DNA of 64,000 nucleotides from Curtobacterium luteum. Lineage in GTDB: Bacteria > Actinomycetota > Actinomycetes > Actinomycetales > Microbacteriaceae. The DNA lies in the NCBI RefSeq assembly GCF_001475545.1, contig NZ_LDQC01000060.1, positions 1-64,000 of the forward strand. The letters run 5' to 3'. The first letter of the stretch is position 1. Every line of letters starts with the position of its first letter. Positions 41,238 through 49,065 of this stretch are shown piece by piece. The notes below the pieces were generated by a model. It did no database searches. It was not told the DNA's origin and was given only the letters and a program-made list of their open reading frames with translations. A program made the position numbers and the translations under genes.

Positions 41238-42307
41238 TGACGACGCCGTTCGCGTCGCGTCCGGGGTTCGTCGCGGGCGACCGCGGGGTGGCCGCGCACT
41301 ACGGCAATCCGCTCGGCGAGCAGCGGTTGCTCGAGCGCGGTCGCGCTGTGGTCGACCTCGGTCTCGGGATCGTCACCGTGACCGGCCCGGACCGCCTGTC
41401 CTGGCTCAACTCGATCACCTCCCAGCTCCTGAGCGGCCTCCGGCCCGGCGCCTCCACCGAGACCCTCGTGCTCGACGCGTCGGGCCGAGTGGAGCACGCT
41501 GCCCGTGTCGTCGACGACGGCGAGACCACGTGGCTGCTCACCGAGGCCGACGACGCGGCACCGCTCGCCGCGTGGCTCGACTCGATGCGGTTCATGCTGC
41601 GTGTCGAGGTCACCGACCGGTCGGCGGACTTCGTCACGCTCGGCCGGTTCGCCGGGGCCGTCGGCCCCGCTGACGCCGTGGTCGAGTGGCTCGACCCGTG
41701 GTCCGAGGTCGCGACCGGTGGGTGGGGCTACGCCGCCCTGGAGGCACACCCCGCCTCCGACTGGACCCTCCGGATCGCCGTGGTCGCCCCCGGCACCGCG
41801 GCCGCGATCGCCGCGTCCGACGTCGCCGCCGCGGGACTCCTCGCGTACGAGGCCCTGCGGATCGCCGCCTGGCGTCCGTCGCTGTCGGACGTCGACGAGC
41901 GGACGATCCCGCACGAGCTCGACTGGCTCCGTTCCGCCGTGCACCTGTCGAAGGGCTGCTACCGCGGGCAGGAGACGGTCGCGAAGGTCCACAACCTCGG
42001 CCACCCGCCGCGTCGTGCGGTCCTGCTGCACCTCGACGGCTCGGACGCCGTCCTGCCGGCACCCGGGACGCCCGTGCTGCTCGACGAGCAGGAGGTCGGG
42101 CGGCTCTCGGCGTCCGCGGTGCACCACGAGCTCGGGCCGATCGGCCTCGCGGTCGTCAAGCGCTCCCTCGACCCCGCGGCGACGCTGACGTTGCACACCG
42201 ACGACGTGGTCGTGACGGCGGCGCAGCAGGTCATCGTGCCGCCGGGCGCCGGTGCGACGGCGAACGTGCCGCGCCTGCCCCGACTCGGAGCGGTCCGCCG
42301 CTCGTAG
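41237..42307 (+). CDS. ygfZ: YgfZ/GcvT-like folate-binding protein
   Basis: Folate-dependent factor for iron-sulphur cluster assembly or repair. Length 356. LSKGCYRGQETVAKVHNLG contains the YgfZ motif K-x-C-Y-x-G-Q-E. The barrel TGPDRLSWLNSITSQLLSGL resembles GcvT. A variant dispersed-motif copy (GCCCTGGAGGCACACC, 41734-41749) is read in frame as Ala-Leu-Glu-Ala-His in a loop. Coupled to the nitrobindin-like gene. Confidence 0.93.
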   Translation: MTTPFASRPGFVAGDRGVAAHYGNPLGEQRLLERGRAVVDLGLGIVTVTGPDRLSWLNSITSQLLSGLRPGASTETLVLDASGRVEHAARVVDDGETTWLLTEADDAAPLAAWLDSMRFMLRVEVTDRSADFVTLGRFAGAVGPADAVVEWLDPWSEVATGGWGYAALEAHPASDWTLRIAVVAPGTAAAIAASDVAAAGLLAYEALRIAAWRPSLSDVDERTIPHELDWLRSAVHLSKGCYRGQETVAKVHNLGHPPRRAVLLHLDGSDAVLPAPGTPVLLDEQEVGRLSASAVHHELGPIGLAVVKRSLDPAATLTLHTDDVVVTAAQQVIVPPGAGATANVPRLPRLGAVRRS

Positions 42308-42373
42308 CCGCGCGCCGCTCCGCCGGGCCGGTCCGTACGCGCACGATGCATGCCGTGCTCTCGTGCTGCGTGC

Positions 42374-42562
42374 GCCGAGTCTCGGCTCCGCGGACACGTT
42401 CGCGGGTTCGCGGCCACGGAAGTGTCCGCCAGGCCGAGTCTCGGCTCCGCGGACACGTTCGCGGGTTCGCGGCCACGGAAGTGTCCGCCAGGCCGAGTCT
42501 CGGCTCCGCGGACACGTTCGCGGGTTCGCGGCCACGAGAGTGTCCGCCAGGCCGAGTCTCGG
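42374..42562. repeat. 59-bp tandem array of the CCGAGTCTCGG element
   Basis: Three units start at 42374, 42433 and 42492, with a partial fourth at 42551. Each holds GCCGAGTCTCGGCTCCGCGG, then GGACACG...AAGTGTCC arms. The first two are identical; the third differs by one or two bases near GAGAGTG. The following bases to 42637 carry GAAGCGGGAGC-like short repeats. No gene is seen in 42308-42637. Confidence 0.85.
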
Positions 42563-42637
42563 GCACCGAAGCGGGAGCAGGAGCGGGACCAGGAGCGGGA
42601 GCCGGCACCGAAGCGGGAGCGAGCGGGCCGCCGGCCG

Positions 42638-43411
42638 TCACGCCGGGGCGACCGCGTCCCACGGGACGGTGAGCTCGCCGAGCCGCCAGCGGCGCACCCC
42701 GTGGAGCACCGGCCAACCCCGGTCACGCATGCCGCCGACGGCCGCGAGCCACCGCTGCCTCGGCCCGTACGTCCCGAGCGGCGCCGCGACCGCCCACGCC
42801 AGGTCGAGGTCGCGGAGGAAGTCGTGGACGCGCTCCCCGGGCACGTTCCGGTGGATCAGGGCCTTCGGCAGCCGTTCCGCCACGACGCTCGGGACGTCGA
42901 GTCCGGCGAGTCGCAGCGACACCGTGAAGGTCCGCGGCGCGACGTCGTCGAGCGTCACCCAGGACGCCACCCGACCGACCTCGTTGCAGGTGCCCTCGAC
43001 GAGCGCGCCACCGGGCTGCAGCCGGTCCTGCATGATCCGCCACGAGTCGACGACGGCGGACTCGTCGTACTGTCGCAGGACGTTGAACGCCCGGATCACG
43101 GCCGGTCGTCGGCCGCCGGGCGTCGGCGTCTCGAACCCGCCGAGCCGGAACGTGACCCCGTCGCGGGTACCGGCGTTCGCGAGCGCCACCCGGTCGGGCT
43201 CGATCTCGATGCCGGTCACCTCGACGTCGGGCCGGACGCGGGCCAGCCGGTCGCGCATCTCGAGCGTCGTCGTCGGTCGTGCCCCGTACCCGACGTCGGC
43301 GACGAGCGGGTCGGACGTCCGGCGGAGGACCGGGAGCGCGGCGATCCACCGGTCGACGCGACGGAGCCGGTTGTACCCGGTCGTCCCGCGCGTCACGTTC
43401 CCGATGGGCAT
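42638..43411 (-). CDS. class I SAM-dependent methyltransferase
   Basis: A 257-residue Rossmann-fold methyltransferase. [20 protein letters not shown] is motif I in a form with Gly-Tyr-Gly, [17 protein letters not shown] is motif II with the ribose-binding Glu, and [14 protein letters not shown] is the post-motif region. Substrate unknown. Leaderless ATG at 43411 after TAGCCT. It is divergent from gpmA. Confidence 0.78.
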   Translation of the reverse strand: MPIGNVTRGTTGYNRLRRVDRWIAALPVLRRTSDPLVADVGYGARPTTTLEMRDRLARVRPDVEVTGIEIEPDRVALANAGTRDGVTFRLGGFETPTPGGRRPAVIRAFNVLRQYDESAVVDSWRIMQDRLQPGGALVEGTCNEVGRVASWVTLDDVAPRTFTVSLRLAGLDVPSVVAERLPKALIHRNVPGERVHDFLRDLDLAWAVAAPLGTYGPRQRWLAAVGGMRDRGWPVLHGVRRWRLGELTVPWDAVAPA

Positions 43412-43417
43412 GGCCCC

Positions 43418-43423
43418 AGGCTA
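43418..43423 (-). promoter_or_regulatory. leaderless -10 box of the methyltransferase gene
   Basis: Minus-strand TAGCCT, 6 bases before the ATG at 43411, only 19 bp from the opposing gpmA box. Confidence 0.5.
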
Positions 43424-43442
43424 CCGAGGCGCACCCGCTCGG

Positions 43443-43448
43443 TAGACT
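43443..43448 (+). promoter_or_regulatory. leaderless -10 box of gpmA
   Basis: TAGACT, 7 bases before the ATG at 43456. Confidence 0.55.
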
Positions 43449-43455
43449 CGGGGCC

Positions 43456-44202
43456 ATGACCTCCACGCTCGTCCTGCTCCGTCACGGCAACAGTGACTGG
43501 AACCAGAAGAACCTGTTCACCGGTTGGGTCGACGTCCGACTCAGCGAGCTGGGCGAGAAGGAGGCGAAGCGCGCCGGCGAGCTCATCGCCGAGTCGGGCA
43601 TCGTCCCCGACGTCCTGTACACCTCGCTGCTCACCCGCGCGATCCAGACCGCGGACATCGCCCTGCTCGAGGCCGACCTCGCCTGGCTCCCGGTGAAGCG
43701 CGACTGGCGCCTCAACGAGCGGCACTACGGCGACCTCCAGGGCAAGGACAAGGCCCAGACGCTCGAGCAGTACGGCGAGCAGCAGTTCATGGAGTGGCGT
43801 CGGTCGTTCGACGTCCCGCCGCCCCCCATCGCCGACGACGCCGAGTGGTCGCAGGCCGGGGACCGCCGCTACGCCGGCCTCGGCGACCAGCTGCCGAAGA
43901 CCGAGTCCCTGAAGCTCGTGATCGACCGGCTCCTGCCGTACTGGGAGTCCGACATCATGAAGGACCTCGGCGAGGGCAAGACCGTGCTCGTCACCGCACA
44001 CGGCAACTCGCTGCGTGCGCTCGTGAAGCACCTCGACGGCATCTCCGACGACGACATCGCAGGCCTCAACATCCCGACGGGCATCCCGCTCGTGTACGAG
44101 CTCGACGACGACTTCCGTCCGACGGGGCCCTCGTACTACCTCGACCCCGAGGCCGCCGCTGCCGGTGCCGCAGCCGTCGCCGCCCAGGGCGCCAAGAAGT
44201 AG
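43456..44202 (+). CDS. gpmA: 2,3-bisphosphoglycerate-dependent phosphoglycerate mutase
   Basis: Interconverts 3- and 2-phosphoglycerate. Length 248. [20 protein letters not shown] has the catalytic RHG histidine, [15 protein letters not shown] the catalytic Glu region, and [19 protein letters not shown] the second histidine. Synteny with senX3-regX3 and phoU is the mycobacterial arrangement. The last 13 residues are an Ala-rich tail. Confidence 0.96.
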   Translation: MTSTLVLLRHGNSDWNQKNLFTGWVDVRLSELGEKEAKRAGELIAESGIVPDVLYTSLLTRAIQTADIALLEADLAWLPVKRDWRLNERHYGDLQGKDKAQTLEQYGEQQFMEWRRSFDVPPPPIADDAEWSQAGDRRYAGLGDQLPKTESLKLVIDRLLPYWESDIMKDLGEGKTVLVTAHGNSLRALVKHLDGISDDDIAGLNIPTGIPLVYELDDDFRPTGPSYYLDPEAAAAGAAAVAAQGAKK

Positions 44203-44218
44203 CACCCAGCACGACGAC

Positions 44219-44249
44219 GAACGCCCTGCCGGACACCGGCGGGGCGTTC
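44219..44249. terminator. shared terminator between gpmA and the kinase gene
   Basis: GAACGCCC and GCCGG pair with CCGGC and GGGCGTTC around ACA, between convergent stops at 44202 and 44255. Confidence 0.8.
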
Positions 44250-44254
44250 GTGCG

Positions 44255-44803
44255 TCAGACGAAGTGCGACGCGATCTCCTGCACGAGGGCACCGACGTCG
44301 TAGGGCGCCGCGGTGTCGACCCGGACGACCGGGACGCCGGGCAGGCCGACCGGGCCGGCCGTCGCCGCGTGCTCGTCCCAGAACGCGAGCACCTCGGCGA
44401 GGTCCCCGTGCACGTCGTGCCGCACCGGGAGCGTGCCGGGCTCGTAGCGTTCGCGCAGCCGCTCGTCGGCGGTGGCCCGGTCGACCTCGCACCACACCTC
44501 GACGACGCGCGGCGACCCGGCGGAGGCGAGTCCGGCCTCCAGGAGGTCGCGGTCGCGCGACGGCAGCCAGACGGCGTCGAGGACGACCCCGTTCTCGACG
44601 GCCCGCGCCATCGACCACATCGTGTCCATCGCGATCGACCCGAGGTCGCGGGAGGCGATCATCGGACCGGCGATGTCGGCGAGTGGCTCCTTGATGCGGT
44701 CCTTCGACAGGAACGGACAGCCGAGCACCTCGGCGAGGGCGGCGCCCACCGTGCTCTTCCCCGAACCGGGCATCCCGTTGACGACGATCGCGACCTGAGC
44801 CAT
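44255..44803 (-). CDS. P-loop kinase-like ATPase
   Basis: A 182-residue AAA_33-type small-molecule kinase. VVNGMPGSGKSTVGAALAE is Walker A; FLSKDRIKEPL follows at the place where the family binds the phosphate acceptor, and RDLLEAGL with RATADERLRERYE forms the lid. The substrate cannot be told. GAGGATC precedes the ATG at 44803. Confidence 0.75.
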   Translation of the reverse strand: MAQVAIVVNGMPGSGKSTVGAALAEVLGCPFLSKDRIKEPLADIAGPMIASRDLGSIAMDTMWSMARAVENGVVLDAVWLPSRDRDLLEAGLASAGSPRVVEVWCEVDRATADERLRERYEPGTLPVRHDVHGDLAEVLAFWDEHAATAGPVGLPGVPVVRVDTAAPYDVGALVQEIASHFV

Positions 44804-44865
44804 GCCACGATCCTCCCGTCAGAGCGGGAAGACCGCAAAACCGCGGGTCAGGCGGCTCCTGCGAC

Positions 44866-45537
44866 TCAGGCCGGGGAGGTCGTGACCGACGACGCGCCCG
44901 CCCAGTCACCCGTCGCCAGGTACTCGACCTTCTTCGCGATCGACACCGCGTGGTCCGCGAAGCGTTCGTGGTAGCGGGATGCCAGGGTCGCGTCGACGGT
45001 GTCGATCGGAGCTCCCTTCCACGTCTCGCCGAGCACGAAGTCGAAGACGCTCGCGTGCAGCTCGTCGACGGCGTCGTCCTCGTCGCGGATCTCGGCGGAG
45101 AGTGCGATGTCCTCGGTGGCGAGCAGCCGCGTGAGCTTCTGCGCCATCGCGACGTCGAGCGCGCCCATCTTCTTGAAGGTGCCGCGGAGGCCCTTCGGCA
45201 CGACCTTCTCCGGGAACCGCTGGCGCGTGAGCTGCGCGATGTGCTCGGCCATGTCGCCCATGCGCTCGAGCGAGGAACTGACGCGGAGTGCGGTGACGAC
45301 GACGCGGAGGTCCTTCGCCACGGGCGCCTGGCGAGCCAGGATGTCGATCGCGACCTCGTCGAGTTCGTTCGCGGCCTCGTCGATCTTCACGTCGTCCGCG
45401 ATGACCTCCTCAGCGAGCGCGACGTCGGACTCGTTGAACGACTGGGTGGCTCGGGTGATGGCGGACTCGACGAGCCCGGCGATCTCGGTCAGTCGCTCCT
45501 GGACGTCCTGGAGTTCCTGCTGGAACACTTCGCGCAT
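44866..45537 (-). CDS. phoU: phosphate signalling protein PhoU
   Basis: Two-helix-bundle regulator that connects the Pst transporter to the histidine kinase and keeps the Pho response off in high phosphate. Length 223. MREVFQQELQDVQERLTEI and DLRVVVTALRVSSSLERMGD MAEHI-type segments carry the E/D-x3-D metal motifs. It is divergent from senX3 and has a PHO box upstream, which suggests feedback control. Confidence 0.95.
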   Translation of the reverse strand: MREVFQQELQDVQERLTEIAGLVESAITRATQSFNESDVALAEEVIADDVKIDEAANELDEVAIDILARQAPVAKDLRVVVTALRVSSSLERMGDMAEHIAQLTRQRFPEKVVPKGLRGTFKKMGALDVAMAQKLTRLLATEDIALSAEIRDEDDAVDELHASVFDFVLGETWKGAPIDTVDATLASRYHERFADHAVSIAKKVEYLATGDWAGASSVTTSPA

Positions 45538-45582
45538 GGGGGATGTGCCTCTCGTTGCGGTACCGGACGAGTGTCGTCAGCC

Positions 45583-45613
45583 CAGGTGAACGGACGGTGA
45601 CGTGCGGTTGAAC
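45583..45613 (-). promoter_or_regulatory. PHO box upstream of phoU
   Basis: Minus-strand 11-base units GTTCAACCGCA, CGTCACCGTCC and GTTCACCTGGG run consecutively. They lie in the divergent phoU/senX3 region, about 46 bases before the phoU start. Confidence 0.65.
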
Positions 45614-45683
45614 GTCTGACCGGACGGGGCCGGAACCGCGCCGAACCGGGGTGAACGGCGTCCGAAGCGGGCATGACCATCCC

Positions 45684-45689
45684 TACACT
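45684..45689 (+). promoter_or_regulatory. leaderless -10 box of senX3
   Basis: TACACT, 6 bases before the ATG at 45696. Confidence 0.5.
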
Positions 45690-45695
45690 GACGGC

Positions 45696-46862
45696 ATGGA
45701 CAACGCGTGGCTCGTGCCACTGTCGATGCTCCTCGGCGGGGTGTTCGGCGCGGGCGTCGTGGTGCTGATCATCACCGCCGAGCGCACGGCTCGTGCGGCC
45801 GACGTCGCGGAGCGGACGCTCCCGGACGGCGTCGCTGCGGTGATCGCCACGATGCACAACCCCGCCGTGGTCGTCGACCCCTCGAACACCGTCGTGGCCG
45901 CCTCGCCGCAGGCGCTCACCGTCGGACTGGTCGTGCGCCGACGGCTCGTGCACAAGGAACTCCGGGACCTCGTGGACCGGGTGCGCGCGAGCGGGGAGAT
46001 GAGCTCGGAGGACATGGAGCTGCCCCGTGGTCGGCACGGAGAGCTCATCGGCTACCTGAGCTTCCGGGCGGCACAACTCGGCAACCGGTACGTGCTCGTC
46101 ACCGCCGACGACCTCACCGAGAGCCGGCGCATCGACGAGGTCCGGCGGGACTTCGTCGCGAACATCTCGCACGAGCTGAAGACCCCGATCGGCGCCATCG
46201 GCCTGCTGTCCGAGACCCTCGTGGCCGCCGCGGACCAACCCGAGCACGTGCGGAAGTTCGCCGCGCAGCTCGTCACCGAGTCCGAGCGGCTCGGCGCCCT
46301 CACGAAGGACATCATCGAGCTCTCGCGGCTGCAGTCCGTCGACGCGCTCGAGTCCAGCGAGGAGACGTCGATCGACCGCATCGTGCAGGCCGCCGTCGAC
46401 GCCAACGAGGTCGTGGCCCGCGCGCGTGACATCGACATCGTGCGCGCGAAGAAGACGAAGCTCCGGGTGATGGGCGATCCCGGACTCCTGCAGGTGGCGG
46501 TGTCGAACCTCATCGCGAACGCCGTCAAGTACTCGCCGGACCACACCCGCGTCGGCGTCGGCGTCCGGAGCACGAAGGGCTTCGTCGAGATCGCCGTGAC
46601 CGACCAGGGCGTCGGCATCCCCGAGGCCGACCTCGACCGGGTGTTCGAGCGCTTCTACCGCGTCGACCCGGCTCGCTCGCGGGCCACGGGCGGTACCGGC
46701 CTCGGTCTCGCCATCGTCAAGCACGTCGTCGGCAACCACGGCGGCGACGTGCGCGTCTGGTCGCAGCCCGGCAAGGGCTCGACCTTCACCATCCGCCTGC
46801 CCGAGGCGGACACCGACCTGACCACCGCACTCGAAGAGCAACTGGAAGAGCAGCCATCGTGA
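45696..46862 (+). CDS. senX3: SenX3/PhoR-type sensor histidine kinase
   Basis: Phosphate-responsive sensor kinase, 388 residues. One N-terminal membrane helix (WLVPLSMLLGGVFGAGVVVL), a PAS-like region at about residues 55-140, then the H box FVANISHELKTPIGAIG with His159, and ATPase boxes NLIANAVKYS, VTDQGVGIPEADLDRVFERF and GGTGLGLAIVKH. Its stop overlaps the regX3 start. By mycobacterial parallel it acts with PhoU and Pst. Confidence 0.93.
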   Translation: MDNAWLVPLSMLLGGVFGAGVVVLIITAERTARAADVAERTLPDGVAAVIATMHNPAVVVDPSNTVVAASPQALTVGLVVRRRLVHKELRDLVDRVRASGEMSSEDMELPRGRHGELIGYLSFRAAQLGNRYVLVTADDLTESRRIDEVRRDFVANISHELKTPIGAIGLLSETLVAAADQPEHVRKFAAQLVTESERLGALTKDIIELSRLQSVDALESSEETSIDRIVQAAVDANEVVARARDIDIVRAKKTKLRVMGDPGLLQVAVSNLIANAVKYSPDHTRVGVGVRSTKGFVEIAVTDQGVGIPEADLDRVFERFYRVDPARSRATGGTGLGLAIVKHVVGNHGGDVRVWSQPGKGSTFTIRLPEADTDLTTALEEQLEEQPS

Positions 46863-47539
46863 CCAAGATCCTCATCGTCGACGACGAGCCGGCCCTGAGC
46901 GAGCCCCTGGAGTTCCTGCTGCAGCGCGAGGGGTACGAGACCTCCGTCGCTGCTGACGGTGTGACCGCGCTGTCGAAGTTCGACGCCGAGAACCCCGACC
47001 TCGTGCTGCTCGACCTCATGCTGCCGGGGCTCTCCGGTACCGAGGTCTGCCGGCAGATCCGCACCCGGTCGAACGCGCCCATCATCATGCTGACGGCGAA
47101 GGACTCCGAGGTGGACATCGTCGTCGGGCTCGAGCTGGGCGCCGACGACTACGTGACGAAGCCGTACTCGACCCGGGAGCTCCTCGCCCGCATCCGTGCC
47201 GTGCTCCGTCGCCGGACCGAGGACGACCCGGGGGACTCGGGCATCCTGCAGGTCGGCGGCATCCGGATGGACGTCGAGCGCCACACGGTGTCGGTCGACG
47301 GTTCGGAGACGCCGATGCCGCTCAAGGAGTTCGAGCTCCTCGAGCTGCTGCTCCGCAACGCCGGACGGGTGCTCACCCGTGGCCAGCTCATCGACCGCGT
47401 GTGGGGTTCGGACTACTTCGGCGACACGAAGACCCTCGACGTCCACATCAAGCGGCTCCGGTCGAAGATCGAGCGGGTGCCGAGCGCACCCGAGGTCCTC
47501 GTGACGGTCCGGGGCCTGGGCTACCGCATCGAGGCGTAG
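46859..47539 (+). CDS. regX3: RegX3/PhoP-type response regulator
   Basis: OmpR-family regulator, 226 residues. Receiver acidic pocket ILIVDDEPAL, phosphorylated Asp52 in LVLLDLMLPG, MLTAKD and YVTKPYS are present; the winged helix has LKEFELLELLLRNAGRVLTR and DTKTLDVHIKRLRSKIE. It probably binds the PHO boxes at pstS, phoU and ppk seen in this window. GTG start overlaps senX3. Confidence 0.94.
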   Translation: MTKILIVDDEPALSEPLEFLLQREGYETSVAADGVTALSKFDAENPDLVLLDLMLPGLSGTEVCRQIRTRSNAPIIMLTAKDSEVDIVVGLELGADDYVTKPYSTRELLARIRAVLRRRTEDDPGDSGILQVGGIRMDVERHTVSVDGSETPMPLKEFELLELLLRNAGRVLTRGQLIDRVWGSDYFGDTKTLDVHIKRLRSKIERVPSAPEVLVTVRGLGYRIEA

Positions 47540-47569
47540 CGCGGCCCCGACCCCGGCGGCAGGGAACCG

Positions 47570-47617
47570 GGTTCCGGCCACTGCACCGCGGAAGCGCGCG
47601 GTGCAGTGTCCGGAACC
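47570..47617. repeat. long imperfect hairpin after regX3
   Basis: GGTTCCGGCCACTGCACCGCG arms (split as GGTTCCGG and CCACTGCACCGCG) pair with CGCGGTGCAGTG and TCCGGAACC, 21 bp with one mismatch and a 6-base loop. It starts 30 bases after the regX3 stop. Confidence 0.65.
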
Positions 47618-47666
47618 TCATTCCGGCGTCCACTGAGGGTCCGCCCCGCGGCGGGATCGCAACGCA

Positions 47667-47711
47667 CTGGAGGCGCGGTGCCGGTCTCGGGGACCGGCAC
47701 CGCGCCTCCAG
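47667..47711. terminator. GGAGGC-type hairpin terminator, copy 1
   Basis: CTGGAGGCGCGGTGCCGGT and ACCGGCACCGCGCCTCCAG make a perfect 19-bp stem with a 7-base loop between convergent genes (stops at 47539 and 47742). Near-identical stems occur at 52754 and 54392. Confidence 0.8.
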
Positions 47712-47741
47712 GCGGTTGCGCCGTGTGACGGGCGCTGCGCG

Positions 47742-48413
47742 CTACGGGTTGATCGGGGCCTCGGTCGTCGCGTCGCCCGACGGCTCCTCGGTGCTGCCGG
47801 ACTTCGAGGAGTCACTCGTCGAGGAGTCCGACGGCGTCGCCGAGTCGGACGGCGCCGAGGTCGGGGCGAGCGTCGCGTACTCCTCCTGCGCGGTGGTCAG
47901 GACCGGCACGTTGAGGGAGACACCCTCGGCGCCCGAGTACGAAAAGTACACCTTGACGAGCGAACCCGGCTTCGCGTCGGCCTGGTCGAAGACGACGTCG
48001 GTCCCGCCGGCCGCGGACGAGCCCTGCGTGCCTTCGCCGTTCGACTCGGTGCCCGGGGTCGGTGTGGGCGTCGAGGCGGAGTCGGACGCGGCGAGGTCCA
48101 CGCGGGAGTTCTTCGGGACGTCGACCGTCTGGGTGTCGCCGCCGACCTCGATCGAGAGCGTGACGTCCTTCGAGTCGGAGTTGTTCACGAACGTGCCGAT
48201 GAAGCGGGCGCTCTCGCCGTCGTCGGAGATGAGCAGCGCATTGCGGATGTCGATCGAACCCGTCTTGGCGTTCACGCCGTCGGTGACCTGCTGGATCTCG
48301 GCGGTGGCGACCGGCGAGACGAACTCGCACCCGGTGGCGCCGAGCGCGATGGTTGCCGCAACGGCGACGGACACGAGTACCCGAGCTCGCAAGAGATTCC
48401 TCCGGAAGATCAC
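47742..48413 (-). CDS. lipoprotein of unknown function
   Basis: A 223-residue secreted protein. An Arg-rich start and hydrophobic stretch lead to the lipobox LGATGC, so it is probably anchored by Cys29. The middle part has FIGTFVNNSDSKDVTLSIEV, an immunoglobulin-like beta fold in character, with Ser/Thr/Pro-rich low-complexity inserts and tail. No DUF assigned. It is divergent from carD and uses GTG 48413. Confidence 0.72.
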   Translation of the reverse strand: MIFRRNLLRARVLVSVAVAATIALGATGCEFVSPVATAEIQQVTDGVNAKTGSIDIRNALLISDDGESARFIGTFVNNSDSKDVTLSIEVGGDTQTVDVPKNSRVDLAASDSASTPTPTPGTESNGEGTQGSSAAGGTDVVFDQADAKPGSLVKVYFSYSGAEGVSLNVPVLTTAQEEYATLAPTSAPSDSATPSDSSTSDSSKSGSTEEPSGDATTEAPINP

Positions 48414-48501
48414 GTTTGGGGACCGGACGGTCCGGCTCCATCCTACCGATCACCTGGGAGGGCGAGTGCCCAGCGCCCCTCTACCCGAAAACCCCTTGTG
48501 G

Positions 48502-48507
48502 TAAACT
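48502..48507 (+). promoter_or_regulatory. -10 box of carD
   Basis: TAAACT, 26 bases before the ATG at 48534; no good -35. CGGAGCC lies in the leader as a possible ribosome site. Confidence 0.45.
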
Positions 48508-48533
48508 GGGTGTCTCGGAACGGAGCCTGATAC

Positions 48534-49016
48534 ATGCAATTCGAGGTCGGCGAGACCGTGGTCTACCCCCATCACGGGGCGGCAACCATCTCAGAAGTCA
48601 AGACGCGCGTCATCAAGGGTGAGGAAAAGGTCTACCTGAAGCTGCGCGTGACGCAGGGTGACCTGACGATCGAGGTCCCGGCGGACAACGTCGACCTGGT
48701 CGGCGTGCGTGACGTGATCGGCAAGGAAGGGCTCGACAAGGTGTTCGAGGTCCTCCGGGCACCGTTCACCGAGGAACCCACCAACTGGTCCCGCCGGTAC
48801 AAGGCGAACCTCGAGAAGCTCGCCTCCGGCGACGTCATCAAGGTCTCCGAGGTCGTCCGCGACCTCTGGCGCCGCGACCAGGACCGCGGGCTCTCCGCCG
48901 GTGAGAAGCGCATGCTCGCGAAGGCCCGGCAGATCCTGATCTCCGAGCTCGCGCTGGCCGAGAAGACCGACGAGGACAAGGCATCGACCGTCCTCGACGA
49001 GGTCCTCGCCTCCTAG
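48534..49016 (+). CDS. carD: CarD-family transcription regulator
   Basis: Global regulator that binds RNA polymerase beta and stabilises open promoter complexes. Length 160. The N-terminal RNAP-interaction domain ([20 protein letters not shown]) and helical DNA-binding domain ([40 protein letters not shown]) with the conserved Trp are intact. It is followed by ispDF, as in many Actinobacteria. Confidence 0.96.
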   Translation: MQFEVGETVVYPHHGAATISEVKTRVIKGEEKVYLKLRVTQGDLTIEVPADNVDLVGVRDVIGKEGLDKVFEVLRAPFTEEPTNWSRRYKANLEKLASGDVIKVSEVVRDLWRRDQDRGLSAGEKRMLAKARQILISELALAEKTDEDKASTVLDEVLAS

Positions 49017-49065
49017 CGCGTCCGAAGCACTGGACACCACTGCGACCGCTCTGCTCCCCTCCGGG

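Noticed and set aside
42374-42562. Possible CRISPR array
   Set aside because: The 59-bp units are repeated whole, with no unique spacers, and there are no cas genes nearby.
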